Shown in pieces: positions 16,157 through 24,550 of a stretch of 64,000 nt of DNA; positions within the stretch are counted from its first letter, which is position 1; every line of letters starts with the position of its first letter. The notes below the pieces were generated by a model. It searched no databases. It was not told the origin of the DNA and was given only the letters and a program-made list of their open reading frames with translations. Source of the DNA: Ruicaihuangia caeni (GTDB taxonomy: Bacteria; Actinomycetota; Actinomycetes; Actinomycetales; Microbacteriaceae). The stretch spans positions 1 through 64,000 of the forward strand of contig NZ_JASATX010000004.1 of assembly GCF_029952955.1 (NCBI RefSeq). The letters run 5' to 3'. Position numbers and translations under genes: made by a program.

Positions 16157-17560
16157 TTGGCGAACGTTGAAGCCGAGGGAGCGCACGGCGTCGACCTCAG
16201 CCTGATTCCGGCCGCGCTCGAGCACCCACACCCTGTCATAGCCGGCGAGTCTCTTCAGCGTCTCAGGCAGCGTCGCGACCTCGTCCCACAACCAGTCCCG
16301 AGCGAAATAGGGCACCTCGAGCGCCACATCGTGCACGCCCGCGAACTGCTCAGGGTAGAGGTCGATCGCGAGCCGTGGGCGTTGGGCGAACCTGGTCGTC
16401 TCATCGAAGACGATCGCGTCACCAGGCTGCGCATGCGCCGCCACGGCGGCTGCGGTCTGCCTGAAGTCAGCACCGCCGGCCTTCGAGAACGGGGTCCGCT
16501 GCGTCATGTACACCGGCGCCACCGCGATCACAATCGCTGCCACGAGCGCGGCTGTCACATACTCCGCGCGACGAGGGTGCAGGCGCTTCGCCAGCGCTCG
16601 GCGAACGCCTTCGATGCCGATGGCCATGAGCATCGCCACCGCCGGTGCCGAGAACGCGGTGTACCGGAGGTTGTACATGGGTGTGACGAGTGCGTTCCCG
16701 ATCAGCAGGACCACCGTGGGCAGAAGCGCCCAGATCGCCGCGATCGCGCACGCGGGGCGCAGTTCGCTCCATCGCGACGCGGCCGCTGCCGCTGCCACCA
16801 TGAGCGCCCAGGCGAGTATCGCGAACCACACGGCGAAGTCGAACCACTGACCGGCGAGCGCTGAGGCAGCCGTGGCGTACTCGCGCTCCGCCAGGAACGC
16901 GATCTGAAAGCGCTGCGAGACGGCCAGCATGATGAACGGGAGTGAGAGCACCAAGGCCACGCTCGATGCCGATAGCCACCGGACCATCACCGATCTCGGC
17001 GCGCGAAGCAGCAGGAGCATCGCGAACTGCACCGGCCATAGCAGCACCAGGTACACGAACAAGTGAACGGAGACCGCCGAGGCGAAGGCGAACGACGCCC
17101 ATCCTGCGATGCTCCGACTGCGTCGCTGCGCGAGGTGCACCAGCAGCACCATGAGCCAGACGGATGCCGCGATGACCATGCCATACGAGCGCGTCTCGGC
17201 GCCATACCGCGTCACCACCGGCAGGACCGCGAACACGGCGCCCGAGACCAGGCCGAGTCTGGGACCGAGCAGACGGTTCGCGAGCACCACCACGCCCGCT
17301 GCCGCGAATCCGACAGCGACCGTGCTCGGAAAGCGCGTGGCGAACTCGCCGGTGCCGAACACGCCCGTCCAGACTTGCAGGAACGAGTAGTAGAGACCAT
17401 GCACCGCGTCGATCCGCAGCAGCAGCGCGAGCAGTGCAGGGAACGGACGCTGCGTGGCGAGGATGCTGGCAGCTTCATCCCCCCAGTACGACGGGATTCC
17501 CGAGCCTGACGCGGCGAGCCCGAAGCCGAGGGCCCCGATCGACACGGCAGTGATTGCCAC
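16109..17560 (-). CDS. GT-C family membrane glycosyltransferase (PMT/ArnT-like, GT39-type)
   Basis: A 483-aa polytopic protein with about ten hydrophobic segments and the GT-C signature acid pair in YWGDEAAS just after the first helix, followed by TRFPSTVAVG and RYGAETRSYGM loops. Such enzymes transfer a sugar from a polyprenyl-phosphate donor to protein or lipid on the outer face of the membrane. The first available start in this frame is GTG at 17560, with a weak ribosome binding site. A much better ribosome binding site (GGAGGTGA) with a GTG lies at 17691 in another frame, so an N-terminal frameshift is possible. Confidence 0.82.
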   Translation of the reverse strand: MAITAVSIGALGFGLAASGSGIPSYWGDEAASILATQRPFPALLALLLRIDAVHGLYYSFLQVWTGVFGTGEFATRFPSTVAVGFAAAGVVVLANRLLGPRLGLVSGAVFAVLPVVTRYGAETRSYGMVIAASVWLMVLLVHLAQRRSRSIAGWASFAFASAVSVHLFVYLVLLWPVQFAMLLLLRAPRSVMVRWLSASSVALVLSLPFIMLAVSQRFQIAFLAEREYATAASALAGQWFDFAVWFAILAWALMVAAAAAASRWSELRPACAIAAIWALLPTVVLLIGNALVTPMYNLRYTAFSAPAVAMLMAIGIEGVRRALAKRLHPRRAEYVTAALVAAIVIAVAPVYMTQRTPFSKAGGADFRQTAAAVAAHAQPGDAIVFDETTRFAQRPRLAIDLYPEQFAGVHDVALEVPYFARDWLWDEVATLPETLKRLAGYDRVWVLERGRNQAEVDAVRSLGFNVRQSIPVNRIIVYELVRK

Positions 17561-17885
17561 GGACGGCCTTGTGCCGGGCCCGCGCGCCTTTCCGCTCGCG
17601 CCAGAGCGAACGGCCGACGAACGATCCGCTTGCGTGGCGGCACCTCCACTCCGAGCAGCCGGCGAAATCGACGCACCGCTCGACGCGGCACCGGATCACC
17701 TCCGGATCGAGTCACCAGGAGCGAGAGGCGCTTCGAGTTCGAGGCCGATGGTACCGCCGAGGCATCTCGCGCGCCGCGCTCTCCCGGGGTCTGCAGGCCC
17801 GGATCTGCGGGGGCTTCTGCCGCCGTGAGTTCAATGAAGCGCGCCGAGAAGCCCGACCGATGGTGTGACGCCCGCGCTCGGTGCG
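17561..17885. other. 325-bp gap with no convincing gene
   Basis: This stretch lies between two minus-strand genes. The only notable element is GGAGGTGA (minus strand, 17703-17696) before a GTG at 17691 that opens an Arg-rich frame shifted by one base against the glycosyltransferase downstream. No terminator or promoter stands out. Confidence 0.5.
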
Positions 17886-18407
17886 CTACTGCTCGGCCGG
17901 GTACGTGATGGTGGTGCCGTCCACGACCGCGAAGGGCGTGACTTTCTCCGCGCGCCAATCGGTGTCGCTGAAGATGTCGCGAACCTCGACGCCGCGCACG
18001 AGCAGCGCATCGCCCACCATCGACCGATGGCAGCGCCACGGCACCGCCTCGGCGCACATGATCGCAGTGCGCTTCTCGGATGCCGCGCGCATGAGTTCGG
18101 CGATGCCCTCGGCGAACTCGGATGTCTGCATGTAGTCGGCGTAGCCGCGAAAGCTGGCGTTGCGCCAACCCGCATTGACCGTCGAGTCCTTCTTGGCGTG
18201 CCGCAGGCCTCCCAGCGCGCTGAAGTGCCGGTAGTCGATCCCGCGGGCGGGCAGGGTGCGACTCAGATTGTCGATATGGAACTGCGGCGTGTGCCTTGAC
18301 TTCGGCACCGTTCGCACGTCGGCGAGCAGTTCGATCTCGTAGGCGTGCAGCGTTTCGAGGAACTCCGCTTCTGTGCGGGTGGAGTGGCCGATGGTGTACA
18401 CGATCAT
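17886..18407 (-). CDS. DUF488 family protein
   Basis: A 173-aa protein starting MIVYTIGHSTR, the hallmark of DUF488. It has LLADVRTVPKSRHTPQF and a central CAEAVPWRCHRS motif with two cysteines and histidine that is conserved in the family. The biochemical function is unknown; relatives are small cytoplasmic proteins sometimes linked to heme or stress loci. No clear ribosome binding site precedes the ATG. It is the last gene of the block that separates the two parts of the tad locus. Confidence 0.87.
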   Translation of the reverse strand: MIVYTIGHSTRTEAEFLETLHAYEIELLADVRTVPKSRHTPQFHIDNLSRTLPARGIDYRHFSALGGLRHAKKDSTVNAGWRNASFRGYADYMQTSEFAEGIAELMRAASEKRTAIMCAEAVPWRCHRSMVGDALLVRGVEVRDIFSDTDWRAEKVTPFAVVDGTTITYPAEQ

Positions 18408-18585
18408 GGTGCATCGAACCTACGTCCCCGGAGCGTCCGGTGCGTCGCCGAGCCAGGTTCTCGCCGCGTCCTCCACCACCCGCATGGTGCGAGCGAACGA
18501 TCGCGGTCTGCGCCGCTGACCGATCGCCGGTGCGGAGCTACCGCCATGGTGGAGGCACTCGTGCCCCGACCCCAAGGAAGCGCAC

Positions 18586-18906
18586 ATGTATGGTTCCAGG
18601 CTCTCCATCGCCGCTCGACGTCTGCTCGTCCGTCTCCGCCACCTGCGCCGGCTCGAGTCGCAGCAGCGCTTGCCGCTCAAATCTCGACGCGTCTCAAGGG
18701 CTTGCGCGAGCGAGAAGCACCGGCTCAGCGTGAGGATGCCGCTTCGACTCGTGACCGAGCAGCGCGGCGCCGCGACCGCCGAATACGCCATCGCGACGAT
18801 GGCGGCGGTCGGGTTCGCGGGTCTCTTGGTCGTGATCATGCGCTCCGATGAGGTGCGCGGCATCCTGACCGAACTCGTGCGGAATGCGCTCTCCTTCTCT
18901 GGGTGA
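18586..18906 (+). CDS. DUF4244 protein, Flp-pilin-like
   Basis: A 106-aa protein ending in a class IV pilin-like segment. RG^AATAEYAIATMAAVGF gives the GxxxxEY prepilin cleavage motif with Glu at +5, followed by one hydrophobic helix. It is likely the major Flp-type pilin of the tad system, processed at the membrane. The ATG at 18586 has an AAGGAAG ribosome binding site 5 nt away, so the long basic leader of about 55 residues seems to be real. The next gene overlaps its end by 23 nt. TadA/TadB are 9 kb upstream rather than adjacent. Confidence 0.82.
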   Translation: MYGSRLSIAARRLLVRLRHLRRLESQQRLPLKSRRVSRACASEKHRLSVRMPLRLVTEQRGAATAEYAIATMAAVGFAGLLVVIMRSDEVRGILTELVRNALSFSG

Positions 18907-19255
18907 GGGCAGTGGGTGGCGGCGACTCGGCGACCGGCCTGTCACCGATCGCGGAGCCGTCGCGGCGGAATTCGTCGCCGTGATGCCTGCGGTGATCGTC
19001 ATGCTCCTGGTGCTGCTCACGCTCTCGCAGTACGGGGTGACGCAATTGCGCTTGCAAGACGCCGCGGCGGTGGCGGTGAGGGCGGTCGTACGCGGAGACC
19101 CTGTGCCTGATGCGCACGAGGGGCACCGCCTCGAGGTGGCGACGCGCGATGGGTTGGTCTGCGTTCGAGCATCAGCGGCACCGCAAGGAGTCACGCGTGT
19201 GCTGCCCATGCCGTCGCTCTCGGCTGAGTCGTGCGCAAGCAAGTCGGCGCTGTGA
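18884..19255 (+). CDS. TadE-like pseudopilin
   Basis: A 123-aa protein with TadE-type N-terminus: DRG^AVAAEFVAVMPAVIVMLL carries GxxxxEF and a single membrane helix, then a small outward domain containing two cysteines (VCVRA and ESCAS). It is a minor pilin-like part of the Tad apparatus. It starts at an ATG inside the preceding gene (23-nt overlap), with no good ribosome binding site; no better in-frame start exists downstream before the helix. Confidence 0.78.
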   Translation: MRSPSLGEGSGWRRLGDRPVTDRGAVAAEFVAVMPAVIVMLLVLLTLSQYGVTQLRLQDAAAVAVRAVVRGDPVPDAHEGHRLEVATRDGLVCVRASAAPQGVTRVLPMPSLSAESCASKSAL

Positions 19256-19662
19256 CGGGGGCGGACCGGGGCGCCGTGACAAGGGCGTACCTCTATATAT
19301 GGGTGGCGATGCGTTGGCGCGATGAGCACGGTGCGGGCTCGGTGCTCGCGGTGGCGCTTGTCGCGGTGCTGGCCGGCATCCTGTCGCTCCTCGGACCCCT
19401 CGCCTCGGCGTATGCCGCGAAGCACCGCGCAGGGCACGCCGCAGATGCCGCAGCGCTGGCAGCCGCCGATGTGGCACGCGGCATCGCGCCCGGGCACCCG
19501 TGCGAGACTGCCGCCGCCCTCGCAGCAGCGCATGGGGGTGCCCTGAGCGGCTGTCTGCAAGAAGGCTTCGTCGTCACGGTACGTGTGTCGGTTCCGGTGC
19601 TGGGCCTCGCCGTGCTCCCGCTCGCGGCGCATGCTGTCGCAACGGCCGGGCCTCCCGGGTAG
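19231..19662 (+). CDS. Rv3654c-like TadE-related protein
   Basis: A 143-aa protein with HGAGSVLAVALVAVLAGI as membrane segment, then KHRAGHAADAAALAAADVARG, the signature of the Rv3654c/TadE-like family that closes actinobacterial tad loci. A pair of cysteines (HPC and SGC) may form a disulfide outside. GTG at 19231 overlaps the previous gene by 25 nt; an internal ATG at 19309 is an alternative start close to the helix. In mycobacteria a DEAD-box helicase gene is a near neighbour, but here topA follows. Confidence 0.8.
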   Translation: MRKQVGAVTGADRGAVTRAYLYIWVAMRWRDEHGAGSVLAVALVAVLAGILSLLGPLASAYAAKHRAGHAADAAALAAADVARGIAPGHPCETAAALAAAHGGALSGCLQEGFVVTVRVSVPVLGLAVLPLAAHAVATAGPPG

Positions 19663-19859
19663 CGGTTCCGCCCCAGCACCGTGGCATGACCGGCGGGAGG
19701 TTGCCGAGACGGAGCCAGACGAGAAGCGGCTCGCCCTCGGGGCGACTGACCAGCGTCTGACCGTACACTTCGATTCGTCGGCGACTCGGTCTCTGCATGT
19801 ATCGTGTGCCTGACATTGCGGCTGGATCGACCAGCGGAGAAACACGAGCAGGGAGCACA

Positions 19860-22664
19860 GTGCCAGGCAAGAAACTGGTCATCGTCGAGTCGCCGGCGAA
19901 GGCGAAGACGATCGCCCAATACCTTGGCGACGAATACGAGGTGCAGGCCTCCGTCGGGCATATCCGCGATCTGATCGAGCCGAAGAACCTTCCCGCCGAG
20001 CTCAAGAAGGGCTCGCTCGGCAAATTCAGCGTCGACGTCGACAACGATTTCGAGCCCTACTACGTGGTCTCCGAGGGCAAGAAGCAGACCGTCACCGCGC
20101 TGAAGAAAGCCCTGAAAGACGCGGACGAGCTCTACCTCGCAACCGATGAAGACCGCGAGGGCGAAGCCATCGCCTGGCACCTGCTGCAGGTGCTCAAGCC
20201 CAAGGTGCCCGTGAAGCGCATGGTGTTCCACGAGATCACCAAAGAGGCGATCGAACGCGCTCGCGAGGCGACCCGCGAACTCAACACCTCGCTCGTCGAC
20301 GCTCAGGAGACCCGGCGCATCCTCGACCGGTTGTACGGTTTCGAGGTCTCGCCTGTGCTCTGGCGCAAGGTCGGTCCCGGTCTTTCCGCAGGCCGTGTGC
20401 AGTCGGCGGCGACGCGTCTGGTGGTCGACCGCGAACGCGAGCGGCTCGCCTTCGTCGCTGCCAGCTACTGGGGGCTCACCGCTCAGCTCGCGCCCCAGGC
20501 ATCCGCCGGCTCCAAGTTCACCGCGCGCCTGACCAGGCTCGATGGCGAGCGCATCGCGACCGGCGCCGACTTCGACGACAAGGGCGTGCTGAAGCAGGGC
20601 GTCCGCGCCCTTGACGAGACCACGGCCGAGGCGCTCGCTGCGGCGTTGCGCGCTCCGGGCGTGCCCATTTCGGTGTCGGGCCTGCGCCGGAAGGACCTCA
20701 CCCGCCGCCCGGCGGCGCCCTTCACCACGTCGACCCTCCAGCAGGAGGCGGCGAGGAAGCTCCGCTTCACTTCGCGCATCACCATGAGCACCGCTCAAGC
20801 GCTGTATGAGAACGGGTACATCACCTACATGCGCACCGACTCGGTGTCGCTCTCGAAGCAGGCCACCGAGGCCGCTCGCAATCAGGCGCGTTCGCTCTAC
20901 GGTGCTGAGACGGTTCCCGAGAAGCCCCGCGTCTACACCGGCAAGAGCAAGAACGCGCAGGAGGCGCACGAGGCGATCCGTCCGGCTGGCGACACGTTCC
21001 GCACACCGGCGGAGCTGCGCGGCGTCTTGAGCCCGGACCAGTGGAAGCTGTACGACCTCATCTGGAAGCGCACCGTCGCGAGCCAGATGGCCGACGCGAA
21101 GGGCTTCACGGCATCCGTCGACATCACGGCCGAGGTCGCTCAGGCCGGTGCGGATGCCTCGAAGCGCTCGATCGCCGAATTCGTGGCCTCGGGCACGGTC
21201 TTCACCTTCATGGGCTTCAAGCTCGCCTATGAAGAGGGCAATGACGACGAGCAGAGCGCCGATGCGACCGAGGCGAAGCTGCCGCAACTCGCTGAGGGCG
21301 AGGCGCTCGCGCTGGACGCCGTGGAGGCGAAGGGCAGCGAGACCCGCCCGCCCGCTCGCTACACCGAGGCGAGCCTCATCAAGGCGCTCGAGGAGATCGG
21401 CGTCGGCCGGCCCTCGACCTACAGCGCCATCATCTCCACGATCGTCGACCGCGGCTATGTGGTGCCGAGGGGCGGCGCCCTCGTACCCGGCTGGATCGCC
21501 TTCAGCGTGGTGCGACTGCTCGAGGAGTACTTCGGCGACCTCGTGCAATACGACTTCACCGCCGCAATGGAAGAGGACCTCGACCGCATCGCGCGCGGCG
21601 AGGAGGATCGCGTCGACTGGCTTCGCGGCTTCTACTTCGGCAACGACGACCACCGCGGGCTTCGAACCGTCATCGACAACCTCGGAGAGATCGACGCTCG
21701 CGAGGTCAACTCGACCCACATCACCGACGACATCGTGCTGCGCATCGGGCGCTACGGTCCGTACCTCGAAGTGGCGGATGCCGAGGCGGAGACGCCGCGG
21801 CGGGTGAACCTGCCGCAAGACCTCGCACCCGACGAGCTCACCCCCGAGAAGGCGCGAGAACTCATCGAGGCTCCCGTCACCGGCGACCGCGTGCTCGGCA
21901 TCGACCCCGAGACCGGCAAGCAGATCGTCGCCAAGGACGGCCGCTTCGGCCCGTACGTCACCGAGGCCGAGGCCGAAGCGGCGGAGGAGGCAGCATCGGC
22001 GAGCCCCACCGCGGGTGAGACGGACGCGGCATCCGAATCGGCCAAGAAGGGAAGACGCAAGAAGGCTGCGGCACCCAAACCGCGGACGGCGTCGCTCTTC
22101 AAGTCGATGAGCGTCGACACGATCGACCTCGAGACGGCGCTTCGACTGCTGCGCCTGCCGCGCGTGGTCGGCACCGACCCCGAGTCGGGCGATGAGATCA
22201 CGGCGCAGAACGGCCGGTACGGGGCCTACCTCAAGAAGGGCACCGATACTCGCTCGCTCGACGACGAGGACCAGATCTTCAGCATCGACCTCGAGGGCGC
22301 CCTCGAGCGCTTCGCGCAGCCGAAGTACGGTGCGCGACGGGCAGCGAGCGCGTTGAAGGAGTTCGACGCCGACCCTGTCAGCGGCAAGCCGATCAAGGTG
22401 CGCGATGGCCGCTTCGGGCCGTACGTGACCGACGGCGAGACGAACGCGACAATCCCCAAGAGCGAGTCGGTCGACAGCATCGACTTCGACCGCGCCGTGC
22501 AATTGCTGGCGGAGAAGCGCGCCAAGGGGCCGGCCAAGAAACCGGCGAAGAAGGCTGCGGCATCCAAGACCACAGCCAAGAAGACCACGGCGAAGAAGAC
22601 GACGGCGAAGACGACCACGACGAAGGCTGCCGCGCCCAAGAGCGCGGCGAAGAAGTCCGAATAG
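19860..22664 (+). CDS. topA: DNA topoisomerase I
   Basis: A 934-aa type IA topoisomerase that relaxes negative supercoils. It has TOPRIM motifs VIVESPAKAKTI and DEDREGEAIAWH, the catalytic tyrosine in ENGYITYMRTDS, and RPSTYSAIIS. The C-terminus has several topo_C repeats (GRYGPYLEV, KDGRFGPYVT, QNGRYGAYLK, RDGRFGPYVT) and a Lys/Ala/Thr-rich tail of about 45 residues, as in actinobacteria, which lack the E. coli zinc fingers. The start is a GTG with GGGAG just upstream; an in-frame ATG at 19797 would add 21 unlike residues. The stop overlaps tmk. Confidence 0.97.
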   Translation: MPGKKLVIVESPAKAKTIAQYLGDEYEVQASVGHIRDLIEPKNLPAELKKGSLGKFSVDVDNDFEPYYVVSEGKKQTVTALKKALKDADELYLATDEDREGEAIAWHLLQVLKPKVPVKRMVFHEITKEAIERAREATRELNTSLVDAQETRRILDRLYGFEVSPVLWRKVGPGLSAGRVQSAATRLVVDRERERLAFVAASYWGLTAQLAPQASAGSKFTARLTRLDGERIATGADFDDKGVLKQGVRALDETTAEALAAALRAPGVPISVSGLRRKDLTRRPAAPFTTSTLQQEAARKLRFTSRITMSTAQALYENGYITYMRTDSVSLSKQATEAARNQARSLYGAETVPEKPRVYTGKSKNAQEAHEAIRPAGDTFRTPAELRGVLSPDQWKLYDLIWKRTVASQMADAKGFTASVDITAEVAQAGADASKRSIAEFVASGTVFTFMGFKLAYEEGNDDEQSADATEAKLPQLAEGEALALDAVEAKGSETRPPARYTEASLIKALEEIGVGRPSTYSAIISTIVDRGYVVPRGGALVPGWIAFSVVRLLEEYFGDLVQYDFTAAMEEDLDRIARGEEDRVDWLRGFYFGNDDHRGLRTVIDNLGEIDAREVNSTHITDDIVLRIGRYGPYLEVADAEAETPRRVNLPQDLAPDELTPEKARELIEAPVTGDRVLGIDPETGKQIVAKDGRFGPYVTEAEAEAAEEAASASPTAGETDAASESAKKGRRKKAAAPKPRTASLFKSMSVDTIDLETALRLLRLPRVVGTDPESGDEITAQNGRYGAYLKKGTDTRSLDDEDQIFSIDLEGALERFAQPKYGARRAASALKEFDADPVSGKPIKVRDGRFGPYVTDGETNATIPKSESVDSIDFDRAVQLLAEKRAKGPAKKPAKKAAASKTTAKKTTAKKTTAKTTTTKAAAPKSAAKKSE

Positions 22665-23275
22665 TGCGCGGGCTGTTCATCACGCTCGAGGGCGGGGACG
22701 GGGCCGGCAAGTCGACTCAACTGGCCCACCTCGCTCAGTGGCTCCGGTCGCTCGGACGCGACGTCGTCGAGACGCGCGAACCCGGCGGCACGGAGGTGGG
22801 GGAGGCCCTGCGCGATATCGTGCTGCACCACCGCGGGCACATCGATCCGCGTGCCGAGGCGCTCATCTACGCGGCCGACCGGGCGCACCACATCGCCACG
22901 AAGGTCCGACCGGCCCTCGAGCGTGGAGCCGTAGTGCTGCAGGACCGATACCTCGACTCGTCGGTCGCCTATCAAGGCGCGGGTCGCGTGCTCGACGCCG
23001 GCGAGATCCGTTCGCTGTCGCTGTGGGCCACCGGGGGCCTCATGCCAGACCTCACGGTGCTGCTCGACATCGACCCGAGGGCCGGGCGGGCGCGTCTCGA
23101 GGGCAAGCGGTTCGACCGTCTCGAGACCGAGGCGATCGAGTTCCACCAGCGCGTGCGCGAGGCCTACCTGGCGCTGGCCGCGGATGAGCCGACCAGGTTT
23201 CTCGTGCTTTCCGCCGCCGACCCGATCGGGACACTTGCCGACAGCATCCGCGCGCGCGTCGAAACGCTGCTCTGA
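22664..23275 (+). CDS. tmk: Thymidylate kinase
   Basis: A 203-aa dTMP kinase with P-loop EGGDGAGKST, the REPGGTEVGEALRD segment, the DRY motif in LQDRYLDSSVAYQG and a LID region around EGKRFDRLE. It phosphorylates dTMP to dTDP for DNA synthesis. The GTG start shares a base with the topA stop, and holB follows, the usual actinobacterial topA-tmk-holB replication group. Confidence 0.96.
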   Translation: MRGLFITLEGGDGAGKSTQLAHLAQWLRSLGRDVVETREPGGTEVGEALRDIVLHHRGHIDPRAEALIYAADRAHHIATKVRPALERGAVVLQDRYLDSSVAYQGAGRVLDAGEIRSLSLWATGGLMPDLTVLLDIDPRAGRARLEGKRFDRLETEAIEFHQRVREAYLALAADEPTRFLVLSAADPIGTLADSIRARVETLL

Positions 23276-23362
23276 GTTCCGGCAGACGCCGCACCGCGCA
23301 CCGCAGCGCGGAGGCGGTCTTCTGGCGATCGGTTGTCAGCGCCGCGATCTAGGCTGGTGCAC

Positions 23363-24550
23363 ATGACGGCATGGAGCGAGTTGGCGGGTCAGGATGCCGC
23401 GATCGCGACCATCCGCCAGGCCGCCGCTGCGGCGTCGGCCGGCGAGCACGGAATGACTCACGCTTGGCTGATCACCGGGCCGCCCGGCTCTGGCCGCTCC
23501 AACCTCGCGTACGCCTTCGCGACCGAACTCCTCTCGATCGACGCCGACGAGACGGGGCGCGACGCGGTGCGGCAACAGGTGGAGGCGGGCAGTCATCCCG
23601 ATCTCACGGTGCTGAAGACCGAGAACGTCATCATCAAGATCGACGATGTGCGGCGCATCCTCACCTCGAGCCAGTTCTCGCCCAGCGTCGCGCGCTATCG
23701 CGTGATGATCGTCGAGGATGCCGATCGCATGACTGAGCGCACGTCGAACGTGCTGCTGAAAGCGCTCGAAGAACCGCCGCCCCGTACCGTGTGGATCCTC
23801 TGCGCGCCCAGCGAGGCAGATCTGCTGCCGACCATCCGCTCGCGGGTGCGCGTGGTGCGCCTCACGACTCCGAGCGTGGAGGAGGTCGCGCGGCTGCTCG
23901 AGCACCGCGACGGCGTCGACGCCGAGCGGGCGTTGCGCTCCGCTCGCGAAGCCCAGAGCCACATCGGAATGGCGCGCCGTCTCGCCACCAGCGATGACGC
24001 CCGGCAACGACGCTCCGAGACGATCGAGTTGGCGCTCGGCATCCGCTCCGTGTCAGACGCGGTGCTCGCTGCGGCGCGACTGCTCGAGCTCGCCAAGGAA
24101 GACGGCACTGCAATCACCGAGGAGCGCGACGCCGAAGAACGCGACCAGCTCCTCCGATCACTGGGCATTGAGCCCGGTGGGGCGGTGCCGACCGCCCTGC
24201 GCAGCCAGCTCCGAGCGCTCGAAGAAGACCAGAAGCGCCGGGCGACTCGAAGCCTCCGTGACGGCATCGATCGCATCCTTGTCGATCTGCAGTCGCTGTT
24301 CCGCGATGTGCTGCTGCTGCAATTGGGCGTCGACACTCGTCTCGTGAACGAGGCGATCCGAGACCGGCTCGTCGGCGCTGCCGAGCAGACCGACGCGGCG
24401 CACAGCCTCGGCGTGCTCGATGCGATCGCGTTGGCTCGGCGCCGGATCGAGGGGAACGTCGCGGCGCTGCTCGCGCTCGAAGCAATGTTGACCGCGGTGC
24501 TGCCATCACAGGCGCACCCAGCATCCGGGAGAGGAATCGCCGCACCGTGA
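23363..24550 (+). CDS. holB: DNA polymerase III delta-prime subunit
   Basis: A 395-aa AAA+ clamp-loader subunit. It has GPPGSGRSNLA as a degenerate P-loop (Arg replacing the Lys), IDDVRRI, EDADRMTERTSNVLLKALEEPP and SRVRVVRL. The lost Walker lysine fits delta-prime, which does not hydrolyse ATP. The ATG at 23363 is preceded by TAGGCT ending 7 nt upstream, suggesting a partly independent leaderless transcript. The stop overlaps the next gene as GTGA. Confidence 0.94.
   Translation: MTAWSELAGQDAAIATIRQAAAAASAGEHGMTHAWLITGPPGSGRSNLAYAFATELLSIDADETGRDAVRQQVEAGSHPDLTVLKTENVIIKIDDVRRILTSSQFSPSVARYRVMIVEDADRMTERTSNVLLKALEEPPPRTVWILCAPSEADLLPTIRSRVRVVRLTTPSVEEVARLLEHRDGVDAERALRSAREAQSHIGMARRLATSDDARQRRSETIELALGIRSVSDAVLAAARLLELAKEDGTAITEERDAEERDQLLRSLGIEPGGAVPTALRSQLRALEEDQKRRATRSLRDGIDRILVDLQSLFRDVLLLQLGVDTRLVNEAIRDRLVGAAEQTDAAHSLGVLDAIALARRRIEGNVAALLALEAMLTAVLPSQAHPASGRGIAAP

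Noticed and set aside
18420-18863. A minus-strand 147-aa frame over the tad pilin gene
   Set aside because: Arg/Ser-rich translation without domains, overlapping a well-supported plus-strand gene with a good ribosome binding site.
19293-22502. A 1069-codon open frame antisense to topA
   Set aside because: It is a shadow of the strongly coding topA in a high-GC genome. The translation is Arg/Asp/Val-rich without domains, and topA has every expected motif.
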